Source: Isochrysis galbana
Taxonomy: Eukaryota; Haptophyta; Isochrysidales; Isochrysidaceae
Length of the DNA stretch: 64,000 nucleotides
Assembly (NCBI GenBank): GCA_018136815.1
Contig: CM030935.1
Coordinates: 2,392,192-2,456,191 of the forward strand
Direction of reading: 5' to 3'
The translations under genes were made by a program, and so were the position numbers. The notes below the pieces were generated by a model. It worked only from the letters and a program-made list of their open reading frames with translations. It did no database searches and was not told the DNA's origin. Shown here in pieces: positions 1-10,680 of the stretch. The first letter of the stretch is position 1. The number at the start of each line of letters is the position of its first letter.

Positions 1-133
1 CGAGGAGATCCACCCGTTGCGGCAGGCTCCGCTGATGGGGGGAGAGAGGGAGAGAGAGAGGGAGGGAGAGAGAGGGAGGAGAGAGGGAGAGAGAGGGAGA
101 GGAAGGGAGGGAGAGAGAGAGAGAAAGGGGGGG

Positions 134-194
<61 letters not shown>

Positions 195-514
195 CTCGGT
201 TTGCGCCGCCGCCTTGTCGGCTTGTCGGCCGGTGGGAGAGCGGCGGCGCGCGGGGGGAGGGGGGGGGAGGGCGTGAGGGGGGGGCGGGGGGCGGCGGGGG
301 GGGGGGGGGACACGGCTCCCCCCCGCGGCCGAGCGCCGCCGCCGTCGGGACGGTGGAGGGGGGGGGAGTTCAAAGGGGGGCGCGCGGGGGTGGTGGGAGA
401 GCGCCCGCCGCGCCTTTGGAAAACCGTGGGGCCCGATCACGCTGTCCCCACTGAGGAGAGAGTAAAGTGGAGGATGAACGAGGCTCTCTCTCCCTCTCTC
501 TCTCTCTCTCTCAC

Positions 515-556
<42 letters not shown>

Positions 557-929
557 GAGGAACGCCCGGGGAGCACACGCGAGGGGAGATGAGAGCCCCA
601 CCAAGAAGGCGCCCCTCTCTTGAAGGTGTTGGGAGAGAGGGTCTCACTACTTCTACGAATCCTCCTCTCCCGCTGTAGACGGGGGACGGGGGGGCGAGCT
701 GCTCTCTCTCTCTCTCTCTCCGCCAGTCCACCCACACCCACGCGGGGGGGGGGGGGGGGGAAGTGGGGGGGGGGGGGGGGGGGAGATGGGGAGGAAGAGA
801 GAGAGGGGGGGCGGGGGGGGAGGGGCGGGGGGACGGACGACGAGAGGAGAGAGAGAGGACGGGAAGAGGAAAAAGCTCGAATACAACGGGGAGCCCCTCG
901 CTCTCCCTTCCCTCCCCCCCCGCCCCAAG

Positions 930-976
<47 letters not shown>

Positions 977-1159
977 CTTTTCTACCCTACCCTCCCCCGC
1001 TCCATCTCCCCCCCCTCCGCCCTCCCCCCCCCCCCCACTCTTTTCCCCTTCCCCTCCTCCACCTCCCCACCTCCCCCACCCCCCCCCACCTCCCCCACCC
1101 ACCCCACCTCCCCTCGTCCCCTCTCGCCTCTCGCCTCCACCCGTGCCCAACCCACTGGG
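1..1159 (+). promoter_or_regulatory. Upstream region with long (GA)n and (CT)n tracts before the STE20 kinase gene
   Basis: No protein is supported here. The top strand is almost pure GA at about 42-194 and switches to nearly pure CT at about 483-554, with more CT at 705-720 and 931-972. G-runs and C-runs fill much of the rest. The long open frames across this stretch translate only to RE/ER or SL dipeptide repeats and are artefacts of the microsatellite. The tracts sit directly upstream of a solid kinase coding region, so they probably belong to its promoter or 5' UTR. The GA block and the CT block are mutually complementary and could pair or be misassembled. Confidence 0.5.
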
Positions 1160-3560
1160 ATGGGCGACGTGGACAAGCCAGGACCATCGAGCAGCGGAGG
1201 CAGCACAATGGCCGACCTTCCTTCCGAGCTACAGATCGGAGAGATCCTCGGAAAGGGCGCGTATGGCGCCGTCTACGCCGCAGTCTACAACGGGAGGCGG
1301 GCAGCCGTCAAGGCGCTTCCGATTGAGGAGGGGGAGGAAGGGGCCAACATGGTGGGAGAGCTCAACGCGGAGATCAAGATGCTCAAGAAGTGTGACTTTC
1401 CGGAGGTCGTCCGATACTATGGCTCAATACTCAAAGGGCGCACGCTCTGGATCGCGATGGAGCTCTGTGATGGAGGGTCCATCTCCGACCTGATTCGGCG
1501 GACGCGCCGAGCGCTGCCAGAGGATCAGATTGCAGCTGTGTGCGCGGCCGTGGTGCGCGGACTGCACTACCTTCATAGGACCAAGGAGATACTCCATCGC
1601 GACATCAAGGCGGGAAACATCCTGCTCTGCTCCGATCCACGCGATGGAGTCGGTGTCAAGCTCTGCGATCTGGGCGTTTCCGCCTCGGTTGCCTCGCACA
1701 CAAAGCGCTCGACGGTGATCGGCACGCCGCTGTGGATGTCACCCGAGCTCATCGAATCGGGTTCCTACGGCGCCTCAACTGACATCTGGTCGCTAGGCAT
1801 AACCGCTATGGAGATGGCGGAAACTCGTCCGCCCCACGCAAATGTCAACCCAACCATTCGCGCACTCTTCTTGATCACTGCCAAGCCAGCGCCCACACTC
1901 GAGGTGCCGGAGAAGTGGTCGGCCGAGTTCCGCGACTTTGTGGAACGCGCGTGCCTCGTCAAAGACCCTGCCGAGCGCGCGACTACCCAAGTCCTGCTAA
2001 GTCACCCCTTTGTCAAACGCGGCGAGGCGCTCGGGCGCGTCCCCGTGCTCGACATGGTGCGCGCTGCCATCGCGGCCAAGAAAGAGGCTGACGAGAAGGC
2101 AGCGGCGCGGGCCGGGGCCAACGGCGACTGCACCATCAACATGATGACTGACTGCACGCTGACCATGACCGAAACGATCACACCCGCCGGTGAGCGTACC
2201 GGCGACTGGGCTCAGTCCGCTGCGAGCACTGCGACCACGTTCACTAGCGCTGCTTTTCCGTACGACACCGCTCGCTTTGACGAAGGCACAGCACGCCTCG
2301 ACGACGGCGCGGTGCGACGCGATGGGACCGCACGACGTGATGGCACGGCGCGTCGGGGGAACACGGCTCGCAATCTCACGCTTCAAGGCGCACCGCCGCG
2401 TTATGACCACACTGTGCAGTTGGACGGGACGATGCAGCTCGACGGTGCACTTGCACTCTCTGACTCGGACTTCACCCTGCGGCGCTCAAGCGATTTGGAA
2501 GGCGTGGTGGTCGAGAACGGGCTGCCAGAGGCACCGGCAGGGACGCTCGACGCGTCACACGACAAGCCGAGCACGCCAATCGACAAACCGGACGCGATCC
2601 ACAAGTCGGGCGCGCCAGTGGAGAAGCAGGTTGATGAGCAGAACATGGCCACGCCGCAAGCCATCGCGGCGCAAGGACAACATCCATGCAGCTGCCTGAA
2701 GGCGCAAGACTCCCTTCAGTGTGTCTTTGACGAGATGGAGCGGCCAAGCTCCTCCGCAAACCACGCTGCGAGCCCGGACGTGGAAGTGGACGATACGACT
2801 CTGCGAGAAGGGCTGACGCCTGAGACTCTGGAGCGGCTCGCACGGCAAGGTTCCCTGCATGCCCTGCAGTCCGATTTCGACAACATGACCCTTCGTCCAG
2901 GTGATACCCTTGTTTTGGACGATTACGTCTGCTCGCCCACCGCTGCGCCAGCCCCGCCGCACTTGCCTCGGCAAGCGTGGACGGATCCCGACGGCACTCT
3001 TCGTGAGCCCGTCAACCGCATTGCATTGGATGCCCTTGCAAATGAGGCCACCGTCGACGCGGCCTCGCCTGGAGTTCCGAACACTGAGTCCAGCGCGCCC
3101 TTTGCACTGCGGCTTCCACCAGTGGTGCTGTCCTCCGACGCCGATCTTTCGGCCACGCTCGGCGCCGGTGCAAGTAGCTTGGCTTCATCGCATGCAGACC
3201 TCCCGTCTCCTGGGGGCTCGCCTAGCGGCGCCACCTCGTTGCCGCTTCCTGCCGCGCTGACGCTTGGAGCTATACCCCAGGAGCAGCGCAGCTCCACCTC
3301 GATTGATTCGGGACCAGCCTTGACATTCGGACACCCTTCATCAACGCAATCGCCAGTAGAATCACCTAGATCAGAAGACCCCGCGTCGTCCCAGGTCTCC
3401 GGTGACTGTAAGTCATTACATCGCGATCTTGAAGGGCGGCCTTCGCCCCACTCATGACATGTAAATTACTGCCCTGCACATGTGTGCAGGCGAGGGTTTG
3501 CGTCGCACAACGGACCCTGCAATGAAAGAGTTCAGTGCCATGCAGGCGACACGAGGATGA
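1160..3560 (+). CDS. STE20-family protein kinase, MST/Hippo-like, two exons
   Basis: This encodes a cytosolic serine/threonine kinase of the MST/Hippo (GCK-II) type. Visible landmarks are the glycine loop GKGAYGAV, the lysine in AAVKAL, the catalytic loop HRDIKAGN, an activation loop containing VIGTPLWMSPE, and the subdomain DIWSLGITAMEMAE. The end of the domain (CLVKDPAERAT, HPFV) also resembles MST1/2. The usual DFG is DLG (CDLGVSAS). The ATG at 1160 is chosen because upstream sequence is repeat; 1208 is an alternative. The ~480-residue tail is low complexity and holds a DGT-type repeat (about 2270-2450). No SARAH domain could be recognised. A donor gtaagt at 3408 and a cag at 3487-3489 give an 82-nt intron with matching phase; splicing replaces the read-through end with a 24-codon exon, total 772 residues. 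The catalytic domain is certain; the final exon is inferred. Confidence 0.85.
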
Positions 3561-4062
3561 CGGCTAGACGCGTAACACAAGGCCTAGGGCATGCCCATGT
3601 TCATGTGATTGTGCCTGCTATTGTTGGCTCGGACTACAGGAGGTCTCCTTCTTTCGTCTCGTGTTGCCATGACTTCTCGCAACGTGCCACCTCGATATCG
3701 GTGTTCGTGGCACCGATGGGGCACATTCTTAGTTCCCCAGCCTTGTTTTCCTCGTATTTTGTGCTGCGCGCGCTGCTTTGCAAATCTTGTTTGCTGTCAT
3801 AGTGCTTGCGTAGCTAGTGCCGTGGCTGCGTGATACCGTGTCGTCCAAGGCATTGGTGGATTGACCCGAGATCCTATCGCTTAGACGGAGCGGCTGAGCC
3901 CACCTCACTTTCACTTTCGACGACAATATTCAATATCTAACTGTGAGTGCGAATCATGTCCACGACCACGACGTTGTACTAGTACTTCTCTTCTTGAGTC
4001 TTCAGCAACCAAATGCATGGTGGGCATGGGCAGTCCGGAGCTCGGTCGGGATCGGGACACGG
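3561..4062. other. 3' flank and intergenic DNA with no supported gene
   Basis: This stretch follows the kinase stop codon. Short open frames exist on both strands, but none resembles a known protein or keeps consistent splice signals. It presumably holds the kinase 3' UTR. Confidence 0.4.
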
Positions 4063-4260
4063 TGGCAAAAAAAAAGATCTGAAGATTCAGGGCTACACAC
4101 CTATTGCTAGGCAGGCATATTCTACCCCCGCCCGCCATCGCCCTTCCCTCCCGTCGCCTCGTATCATCGCCTTCCCCCCCTCTTTCCTTTTTGTTTGGTG
4201 TCGGGGGTGGCCCGGCCCTGGTACACTACCACTACCACGGGCCCAGTTGTCGGCGGCGCT
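4063..4260 (-). repeat. SINE-like repeat copy (A-run at left edge)
   Basis: Nine adenines at 4064 are followed by a segment (gaagattcagggctacacac) that matches the reverse strand of the TSD-flanked insertion at 15226-15463. Both continue into a similar C-rich, pyrimidine-rich stretch. The A-run at the left edge means the sense strand ends in oligo-T. No target-site duplication could be delimited, and the right edge is approximate. Confidence 0.5.
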
Positions 4261-4390
4261 GAGGTCGGCGGCGCTAAGGTCGGGGGCGGCGGTGCTGTAT
4301 TTGGTGAGGGGTGGGAGGAGTAAGGGGGTGGCGCTGGCGCGGCTGGCGGCGGCAGTGAGTCTCGCGGGGGGGGGGGGGGGGCAAAGAGCG

Positions 4391-4702
4391 GGGAGAGAAA
4401 GCGCGCGCCCTCAGGGAGAGAAAGCGCGCGCCCTCGGAGAAGAAAGCGAGCCCTTGGAGAAGAAAGCGAGCCCTTGGAGAAGAAAGCGAGCCCTTGGAGA
4501 AGAAAGCGAGCCCTTGGAGAAGAAAGCGAGCCCTTGGAGAAGAAGGCGAGCCCCGGGAGAAGAAAGCGAGCCCTTGAGATACCGAAGGGAGGGAGATGCC
4601 AGAGGGAGGGAGATGCCGGAGGGAGGGAAGAGATACCGGAGGGAGGGAAGAGATACCGGAGGGAGGGAAGAGATACCGGAGGGAGGGAAGAGATACCGGA
4701 GG
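4391..4702. repeat. Two adjacent 20-bp minisatellites
   Basis: The first block (about 4391-4578) repeats a unit of about 20 bp, gagcccttggagaagaaagc, about seven times, with GC-rich variants at its left end. The second block (about 4579-4702) repeats the 20-bp unit gataccggagggagggaaga about five times. Twenty is not a multiple of three, so the open frame that crosses the array cycles through all three phases. It is not regarded as a gene. Confidence 0.8.
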
Positions 4703-5040
4703 GGTGGCCGGCGCCGTTTACCGTTTATGTTGTAGGAGACGATTGTGATCGGTCCCTCACCTGGGTAGCCACGCGTGGAGTCGAACGTGAGCGCAGCAAA
4801 TTATGAGAGCGTTAGCGCGGCGCAAGTCGCGGGCGTGATGCACATACTTGTGCATGTAGCGGCAGTCGGCGCCTAGGGCGCAGAATCCGCCTTTGGACTG
4901 CTTCCCTGGGGCTCCTCCGGCGCTCGCGCCCCCCCCCGCCCATGCTGCGCCTGCTCCACCGCATCGCGCCACTCGCGACTCGTCGTGCGGTGGTCGGTGC
5001 GGTGTGTGCAGGTGTGCTAAGCGCCTCCGCACCGAAACGG
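4703..5040 (-). pseudogene. 5' fragment of a non-LTR retrotransposon (LINE), start of the endonuclease domain
   Basis: Read on the minus strand, about 4800-4703 gives GPITIVSYNING, the N-terminal beta-strand and catalytic Asn motif of APE-type LINE endonucleases. The preceding nucleotides (gactccacgcgtggctaccc) match the stretch before the equivalent motif at 31520-31590. Upstream on the same strand (5032-4757) is an open frame with a Cys/His cluster CALGADCRYMH, which may be the zinc-binding region preceding the endonuclease. The copy stops just after the NING motif where the minisatellite begins. It is a truncated relic. Confidence 0.55.
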
Positions 5041-5084
5041 CCTAACTAATATCTGGTAAATAATAGGTTCTCGCTCGGACGGAG

Positions 5085-5188
5085 CCTATCTAGATAGATA
5101 TAGATACTGCCCAAGCCCTATCTAGATAGATATAGATAGTGCCAAAAGGGCCCTAGATGCTAGATGCCAAGATATCTAGATATCTTGG
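5085..5188. repeat. AT-rich tandem repeat and perfect 22-bp palindrome
   Basis: A segment ctatctagatagatatagat occurs twice in tandem (about 5085-5140) in otherwise GC-rich DNA. It is followed by a perfect 22-bp palindrome at 5167-5188 whose arms are ccaagatatct and agatatcttgg. No function is evident. Confidence 0.7.
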
Positions 5189-5189
5189 T

Positions 5190-5311
5190 ATCCTATTCAT
5201 AGCCTTACGCAAGGCGGGAAATGAGGGTGAGGGAGGAGAATGGGCGTGGCTACGATAGCGTTAGCGTTATTCAGTGTCACGTGCGAGGCGAGATTGTTAA
5301 AAGATTTTTTT
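5190..5311 (+). repeat. SINE-like repeat copy ending in oligo-T
   Basis: The segment runs through cgcaaggcggg, gggcgtggctacg and gcgaggcgagattgttaaaag and ends in eight Ts at about 5304-5311. The same block order, on the opposite strand, is found at 8124-8400 and 52193-52450, and in the same orientation at 32270-32475. No duplication of flanking sequence was found. Confidence 0.55.
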
Positions 5312-6555
5312 TCTTTGGTCATTTTTCTCTGTCCTGTCTTCCTTCGTGATCTGCGCCGGTCTTGTTGCCACCATCATGTCTGCCCCTGCCGTCACTCAGC
5401 GTTCGCATCCGAGCACTCCGGGAGAGGTCCACGCCGGGCCTGGCACCCCTCCCTCGTCTCATCCAATCCCGATTCCGCCCGCGCTTACTTAGCTCCCCCC
5501 GTCTTTCCATGTCTCCATCAAGTCATACATGCGTCCATTCCCACCCTTTGCACTCACACACCACACCGCACTCGCACTCCTCCACAACACAAGAATACCC
5601 ACGGGCTACGCCGTGCTCGGCGTGGGCGTCTACCAGGCCCTCTCGGGGCGCGCCCTCATGCCGAGCCAAGGCGACGCCGTTCTCGTCGCGTACGTGGTGC
5701 TCCTGGGCCTCTCCTTCGGGGTGCTCGCGGGGGGGGGGCTCATGGTAGGGTGAGAGTCCCCACGGGAGGGGAAGAAACCCTGAGGGAAAGGAGACCAAAT
5801 GCCAAATGAAGGCAAGCCGCCTGGCGAGGGCGGCGGCAGCGGGGGATTGGAGCGGCGCGCGCTCCATGACCCTTTCAGCTTATTGATAGTTGTTGGCTAG
5901 GATTCAATGTTTTATTTTATAATAAAACGACTCCCATTGTGTCAGTAATAGAACCCAATCAAGACCTTTGGCGGCTCGCAACTCAGCCGTCACACGCTTG
6001 CAACGGGACGCGACCTGCGCCTCCCGGCCTCGAGCACGCCCACTTCACGCTGATGCGATCGTCTGCACGAGCGCCTGCCTCTCTCTGTGTGGCCGGCAAG
6101 GGAGCACCCGAAGCTGCTCGCGCGCCGCAGCTCTACCTACTACCTAGCTCTCGCTAGGCTACTATGCAGCTCCGCGTGGTCGGTGGTGGCAGTCTCCGTC
6201 ATCAATTAGGCTACGCCAGCCGCTGTAAGGTGCAGCGGAACGGGGAAGTCTTTGATAGCACAACCTCCCCACATTTCGATAGCGGCACTGGGGTCTTGGA
6301 CCCCTCGCCGCCACCGCCCGGAATCCCGACTCCTCGCCATCACGGCAACTTGAAGGCGGAAGTTCCCTTTGTGCATGCTGCTGATGTTGGCCGCGACAGA
6401 TGGTTCGCTTAGCATAGCTTAGCAGATGTCGTCCGGCACACTTCGAGCGTCCTTGTACACGAGCAGGTGGGAGAAAGCGCACGCCAGTAACCCCTCTATG
6501 TCAACGGAGGTGTCCAAGGGTGCCAAGAAGTACACTAGCACACTTCCACGGAAGC
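5312..6555. other. Intergenic DNA with one shared repeat and a possible exon remnant
   Basis: About 5521-5600 contains a segment (atgcgtccattcccaccctt and following) that recurs at 52810-52890, so it is a dispersed repeat. Immediately after it, 5601-5753 stays open and translates to a hydrophobic peptide (GYAVLGVGVYQALSGRA and on) that looks like membrane-protein sequence but has no start codon or partner exon. The rest, including the 3' flank of the thioredoxin gene, shows nothing I can support. Confidence 0.35.
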
Positions 6556-7511
6556 TCATTGAAGATGAGCCTTCACTAGTTCTTCGAGCTTTTCCACCCC
6601 GCCCGGCATGCCTTCCACCCTATGGCACTCGGAGAGACCACCATCGACGGAGCGTCGAAAAAAAACAAGTGTCGGCAAGCCCTGGACTCTAAGCTCGGTT
6701 GAAACACCTGGCTCAGCATCCGAATCGAGCTTGGCGATGCGAACAGAGTCTCCAAGACGCGCAGCAAGCTTCTCAAGTTCTGGGGCCAGCATCTTGCAAG
6801 GTCCACACCTGCATACAAAAGCATAGAGATGAAGGTTAGCGCCCTCTGTGCGTATTCAACGCTCGCAGAAAGCTGTCACCTCCACGTCGAGTATCTTATG
6901 CCCATTCCCATCTGCCTTCCCCCGGCGGAGGCGTACCACGTTGCATACACGTCGAGCAGTAATGGCGTGCGGTCATCATCCATTTCTTGCTTGAGCTCGG
7001 CCGCCGAGACTTTGCCTACTTTCCCTGGCTCGAGCGCTCCCGACGCGGAGAAAAGGGCCGAACGAGCGCAGAGTGACGCGAGACGTGCGGCTAGCTCCTC
7101 CTTCTCGAACAGATCCGCCCAACCGCTCCCCCTCGCCGCAAGCTCAGCGCGTATCTCCTTCACCTTGAGCCCCATCGCACGCGCAAGCGCCTCCTCGTAG
7201 GCCTCCTCGTATGCAGTAGAGCCCGCTGCGTCAGAGCCCTCCTGCCCATACGGCAAATCGGGCGCTTCCCTCGCCTCTTCCACCACTCTGCTTGGCGTAG
7301 CGCGTGCTGCAGCGAGAGCTCCCTCCAGCTCTGCCCTCTCAAACGCAACTCCACGCCACTTGACGCCGCGCTGGTCGAGCTCGGCCTTGAGCTCTGCGAG
7401 GCGCATGGCATCGGGTGCGGGCATGCCGCCCTCTTCCATCACCACCGGCCGCACACGCCCGCTCAGCCGAGGCATGTGCAGCGCCGCGCCCAGCACGAGC
7501 ACGGAGTACAT
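6556..7511 (-). CDS. Thioredoxin-domain protein with two SAP-like motifs, two exons
   Basis: Exon 1 is 7511-6937 and exon 2 is 6808-6556. The 128-nt intron (donor gtacgc, acceptor tgcag) splits the Trp codon of the active site, and splicing restores the classic redox motif WCGPCK. Exon 2 supplies the rest of the fold: KLDSDAEPGVS and the cis-proline segment GLPTLVFFR. The product is 275 residues, much longer than a 110-residue thioredoxin. The N-terminus is hydrophobic (MYSVLVLGAALHM) and may be a targeting peptide. Two helix-turn-helix segments, about residues 38-70 (AELKAELDQRGVKWRG) and 118-150 (VKEIRAELAARGSGW), resemble each other and the SAP/MANF C-terminal type. The likely role is a disulfide reductase or oxidase in plastid or ER; location is inference. 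Confidence 0.85.
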
Positions 7512-7885
7512 GATGACGAGAGATGGCCGGCCGAAAGGCTCGAGAACGCGTGGGGGGGCGGGGGGGGAGGGGCTCTGGGAGAGGCAGGGGTTTTCACGTA
7601 CTCTATGTAAACTTCCTCCTACTATTAGAGTAGACTATTCGAAGCATTTTGCAGAGCTCAAACTCTGCTCTTGAAAGATGGTTAGAAGAGCCAACGACGG
7701 AGTTTCAACAATACAAGTCCGCGATTTAAAAAAAAACCGGGGGGATCGGTTTTGGGCCGATTTTAGGGTGTCGTTTTCGGTTCGGGGTTCGGGGGTTGGG
7801 CTTGACCAGACTTGCCGGCAAGTTTATTCGCAAGTTAGGTAAGAAATCCGGGCATGCGCAAGTTGGGCAAGAACGTCGCAAGTGG

Positions 7886-8020
7886 AAAAAAAAATCTTCT
7901 TAAAATTCCCCGCTACGTGTGCGACGTGAGGCAGAGTGCTAGTGTACCTCCCTACTACCCGACCTTTACCCCTAACAACCCCCTTCCCCTTTCCCAGTTC
8001 CCTCATTAGCGGAGAAGCTG
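7886..8020 (-). repeat. SINE-like repeat copy (A-run at left edge)
   Basis: Nine As at about 7887-7895 are followed by tcttcttaaaattccccgc, similar to the start of the TSD-flanked copy at 35809. The remainder is pyrimidine-rich and diverged. Edges beyond the A-run are uncertain. Confidence 0.4.
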
Positions 8021-8123
8021 GTTCTGGGGAGGCCGCGCGCGCTGCTTCGGCCAGGAGTTGGAGAGAAGGGGGCGGGAGACTGTGGTTCGTCCTTTGTTCC
8101 GGAGTTGGCTCTAGTTATCCTTG

Positions 8124-8400
8124 AAAAAAAACCTTTTAATAGTCTCGCCTCGCACGTGGCAATGGGTCGCATATCCGTAGCCACGCCCATACCCCTTCCT
8201 CTCCCTCACTTCCCGCTTCCCGCCTTGCGGCAACTCCCCTTGTGCTCTACTTAGGGGCCCGGGTCCTGCGGGGTTCACGGGTTGGGCGGAGTGCGCCTGC
8301 CCTCAGCGGTCAGCTGTGCGTACACGCCTTCCTCCTGCGCCGCTGAGTGACATGCATATCCTAGATGTTTTTCGGTCTGCGTCGTCATCTATGTCGCGTA
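8124..8400 (-). repeat. SINE-like repeat copy (A-run at left edge)
   Basis: Eight As at 8124 lead into ccttttaatagtctcgcctc, then tagccacgccc, cttcccgccttgcgg and cccttgtgctctac. The same blocks in the same order occur at 52193-52450, and on the other strand at 5190-5311 and 32270-32475. This makes it one of the clearest copies of the family. Confidence 0.6.
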
Positions 8401-8515
8401 TTGTTGCTCGTGCCATGGACGGCCGTCAGAGGCCTGAAATCGGGTATTTTTCGAAAATTTTGCCGGAAGGGGTGTGTGATGAGTTGCAATCACCCACGCC
8501 GTCAGGGCGCGCTCC

Positions 8516-8546
<31 letters not shown>

Positions 8547-8556
8547 ACACACCCCA
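8516..8556. repeat. Poly-C plus (CA)n microsatellite
   Basis: A C-homopolymer of about 18 nt is followed directly by about ten CA units. The open frames that cross it are low complexity only. Confidence 0.8.
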
Positions 8557-9063
8557 CGCCCCTACCCCCACCCCCGAGGAGACGCCGTAGCGCGGAAACT
8601 TCCATGCGCACGCACGGGGTCCCCGCGGGGGGGAAGCCCGAGGCACACGCATCTTGGCGGAAGTGTGGATTGCCACTCATCATGCACACGGCGTGCACGG
8701 CGTGCACCTGACGAACCCCTTTTTTCCGTGCGGAAACTTCCATGCGCACGCACGGAGTACCCGCGGGGGCGGGGGAGCCCTAGGCCCAGGCCAATACTTG
8801 TAGTAAAACTCGCCCAAACTTGCGGGCCAAACTTGCGGGATTCTTGCGGCAGCCTGCCCAAACTTGTAGCCACTCTTGTAGCAATTCTTGCCCAAACTTG
8901 TAGCCATTCTTGTATTCTTGTAGCAATTAGGGGTAAGGCAGAGTTTCGGAAATAACGACATAACGCGTGAATTTGGGCACATAACACATAACACATAACA
9001 CACACTCACACGGCCTCTTGCTCCCTTTTGATGTTGTAACGCAACAAACAGTAATTATGACGC

Positions 9064-9420
9064 CTATATCTGATCAGCGAGTGACGATGAACGATTCGGA
9101 CCAAACATAATTGCCAATAAAGAAAAGACGCGCTCACACGAAGCCGAGTTTGGAGTCATGCAAAAGGCGATCCTTGCCGCCTCTGCCCACGCGGGGAACT
9201 TGGTGTGGTTGCTTTTGCCCACCAACACAACACCTCCTACGTAAATGTCGGCACCTCGGACCTCGGAGCGATCGATGCGAGTCGCGCGGCATGTGCTCAA
9301 GTACGTGGGAAGCTCATCAAGGAGCCGCTGCGTGATTGAAGGCAAATGACTGAATGATAGAATGTCTGCGAGCTGATGAACCCAAAGTGAGTCCACCTTT
9401 CCCTCCTCGTTCTCCACCAC
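9064..9420 (-). pseudogene. hAT transposase C-terminal (dimerisation) fragment
   Basis: The minus-strand frame translates to a 118-residue stretch containing FPAWAEAARIAFCMTPNSAS followed by CERVFSLLA and a terminal FGPNRSS region. The pattern P-x-S-A-x-x-E-R-x-F-S is the hallmark of the hAT C-terminal dimerisation region. There is no ATG at the left end and the catalytic core is absent, so this is a fragment. Its natural partner may be the N-terminal fragment at 21740-22400, though they need not come from one element. Confidence 0.6.
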
Positions 9421-9764
9421 CTCGCCTGTGCTGCGTTGCTCGGGCTCGGGATCAAGGCCATCCCGAGGGAGGACGCTGTCACCCTCCGCCTCCGCGAGCG
9501 ACGCAGCTCGTCGCGTACAGTGACGCTTGCCTACGCAGGAGGTGAGGGAGGATTGAGATGCGCGGCCACGGGCTCACACGTGGAGGCAGGCCAGCACGCA
9601 GTGGGCAGAGGGGAGAGGGGGCTGGCATGGCTTACCTAGCCCCGATATCGGGCGCCGCGCCGCGCGCCGCAGCCTGTCTCCTCGGAGCTGAAGAGGGCAA
9701 GAGAGGGCCAATTTACGGTGATAAAAGGTCCTGTTTATGTTAAAAAAAGAGTCGCATCCGCGCG

Positions 9765-9832
9765 ACAACTTGTTCACCGAGTCCAACTTGTTCACCGCGA
9801 CAACTTGTTCACCGCGAGTCAACATGTTCAGC
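9765..9832. repeat. Short tandem repeat, 17-bp unit
   Basis: The unit cgacaacttgttcaccg occurs about four times with small changes (one copy reads gtcaacatgttcagc). It lies inside the hAT-like relic and could be a sub-terminal repeat of it. Confidence 0.6.
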
Positions 9833-10587
9833 TCTTGTCGTAAGCGTTGCTGTCTACTATCTACTAATAAAGAGGAGATTATACTTTTAGAGAGCCCGGC
9901 GCCTTACGGCTACTTACTTGCGGAGAGGGCCGCACCACGGCCCCAATCTTGCAGCCACTTGTAGAGAGGGCCCAAACTTCTGGGAAGTTGGGCCAGCCAC
10001 CCAAACTTGCAGAACAAGTTGTACAAGTATTGGCCTGGGCCTAGGGAGCCCGAGGCACACGCATCTTGGCGGAAGTGTGGATTGCCACTCATCATGCACA
10101 CGGCGTGCACGGCGAAACCCTTTTTTCTGCGCATCCGGGACGGCGTGCGGCCATGCGCATTGCGCCGTGCCCACGCACGGCGTGCACATGTGATTGCAAG
10201 TCATCACAGGTGCCGCGTAACTAAACATCTCTTATATGGCCAGTTTACGTAGTTGTGGGCCGCAGGGGCTACACATATGGAACGGGTTGACATGCGCACG
10301 CACGGCATGTCCGCGGGGGGACCGATGCACATCGCGCCGTGCCCATGCACGCGATGTGATTAGCGAAGAAGCTTTGACGGCGTCTCTCTCTTATAATTAT
10401 AACAAGATCTAATGTTAAACAACTACAATACAACTGTGGACATTTGATCGCTCAGTTCGACTGATGTCCCACTATTGACGGAACGACACCTAGGCGTCTG
10501 TGCTGTGTTCATGCGCTGAGGCCCGGCGTGCGCTGAGCCGCGGGCAGGCGCACACAGGATCTCCGCCCATCCCCGTCGTTGCACATG

Positions 10588-10589
<2 letters not shown>

Positions 10590-10662
<73 letters not shown>

Positions 10663-10680
10663 TCTCTCTCTCTCTCTCAT
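10590..10680. repeat. (TC)n microsatellite, ~90 bp
   Basis: About 45 nearly perfect TC units on the plus strand. Reverse-strand frames read only RE/ER dipeptides and are not genes. Confidence 0.9.

Larger units (their letters stand above)
8590..10490. mobile_element. hAT-like transposon relic with shared ~265-bp end
   Basis: The segment 10213-10490 is nearly identical to 22501-22770, starting at tatatggccagtttacgtag and ending at ctattgacggaacgacacct. A short motif, catgcgcacgcacgg, recurs inside this stretch at about 8604, 8740 and 10290. Lines rich in caaacttg (8800-8930, 9950-10020) also recur at 21655-21745. Between them lies the C-terminal part of a hAT-type transposase. I infer a degenerate hAT-like element or nested copies; terminal inverted repeats and 8-bp duplications were not identified. 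Confidence 0.55.

Noticed and set aside
17-1326. Several long open frames with RE/ER, SL or GG repeats
   Set aside because: They are translations of the GA/CT and G-run microsatellites in different frames, not proteins.
4760-4800. tRNA B-box-like gttcgactcc
   Set aside because: No cloverleaf can be formed around it; it is in the LINE 5' region.
4013-4806. 240-codon and 110-codon frames over the minisatellites
   Set aside because: The 20-bp unit shifts frame each repeat; peptide pattern is only the array.
8516-9009. CRISPR-like impression from repeated caaacttg-type units
   Set aside because: Units are short, irregular, without unique spacers, and the host is eukaryotic; they belong to a transposon relic.
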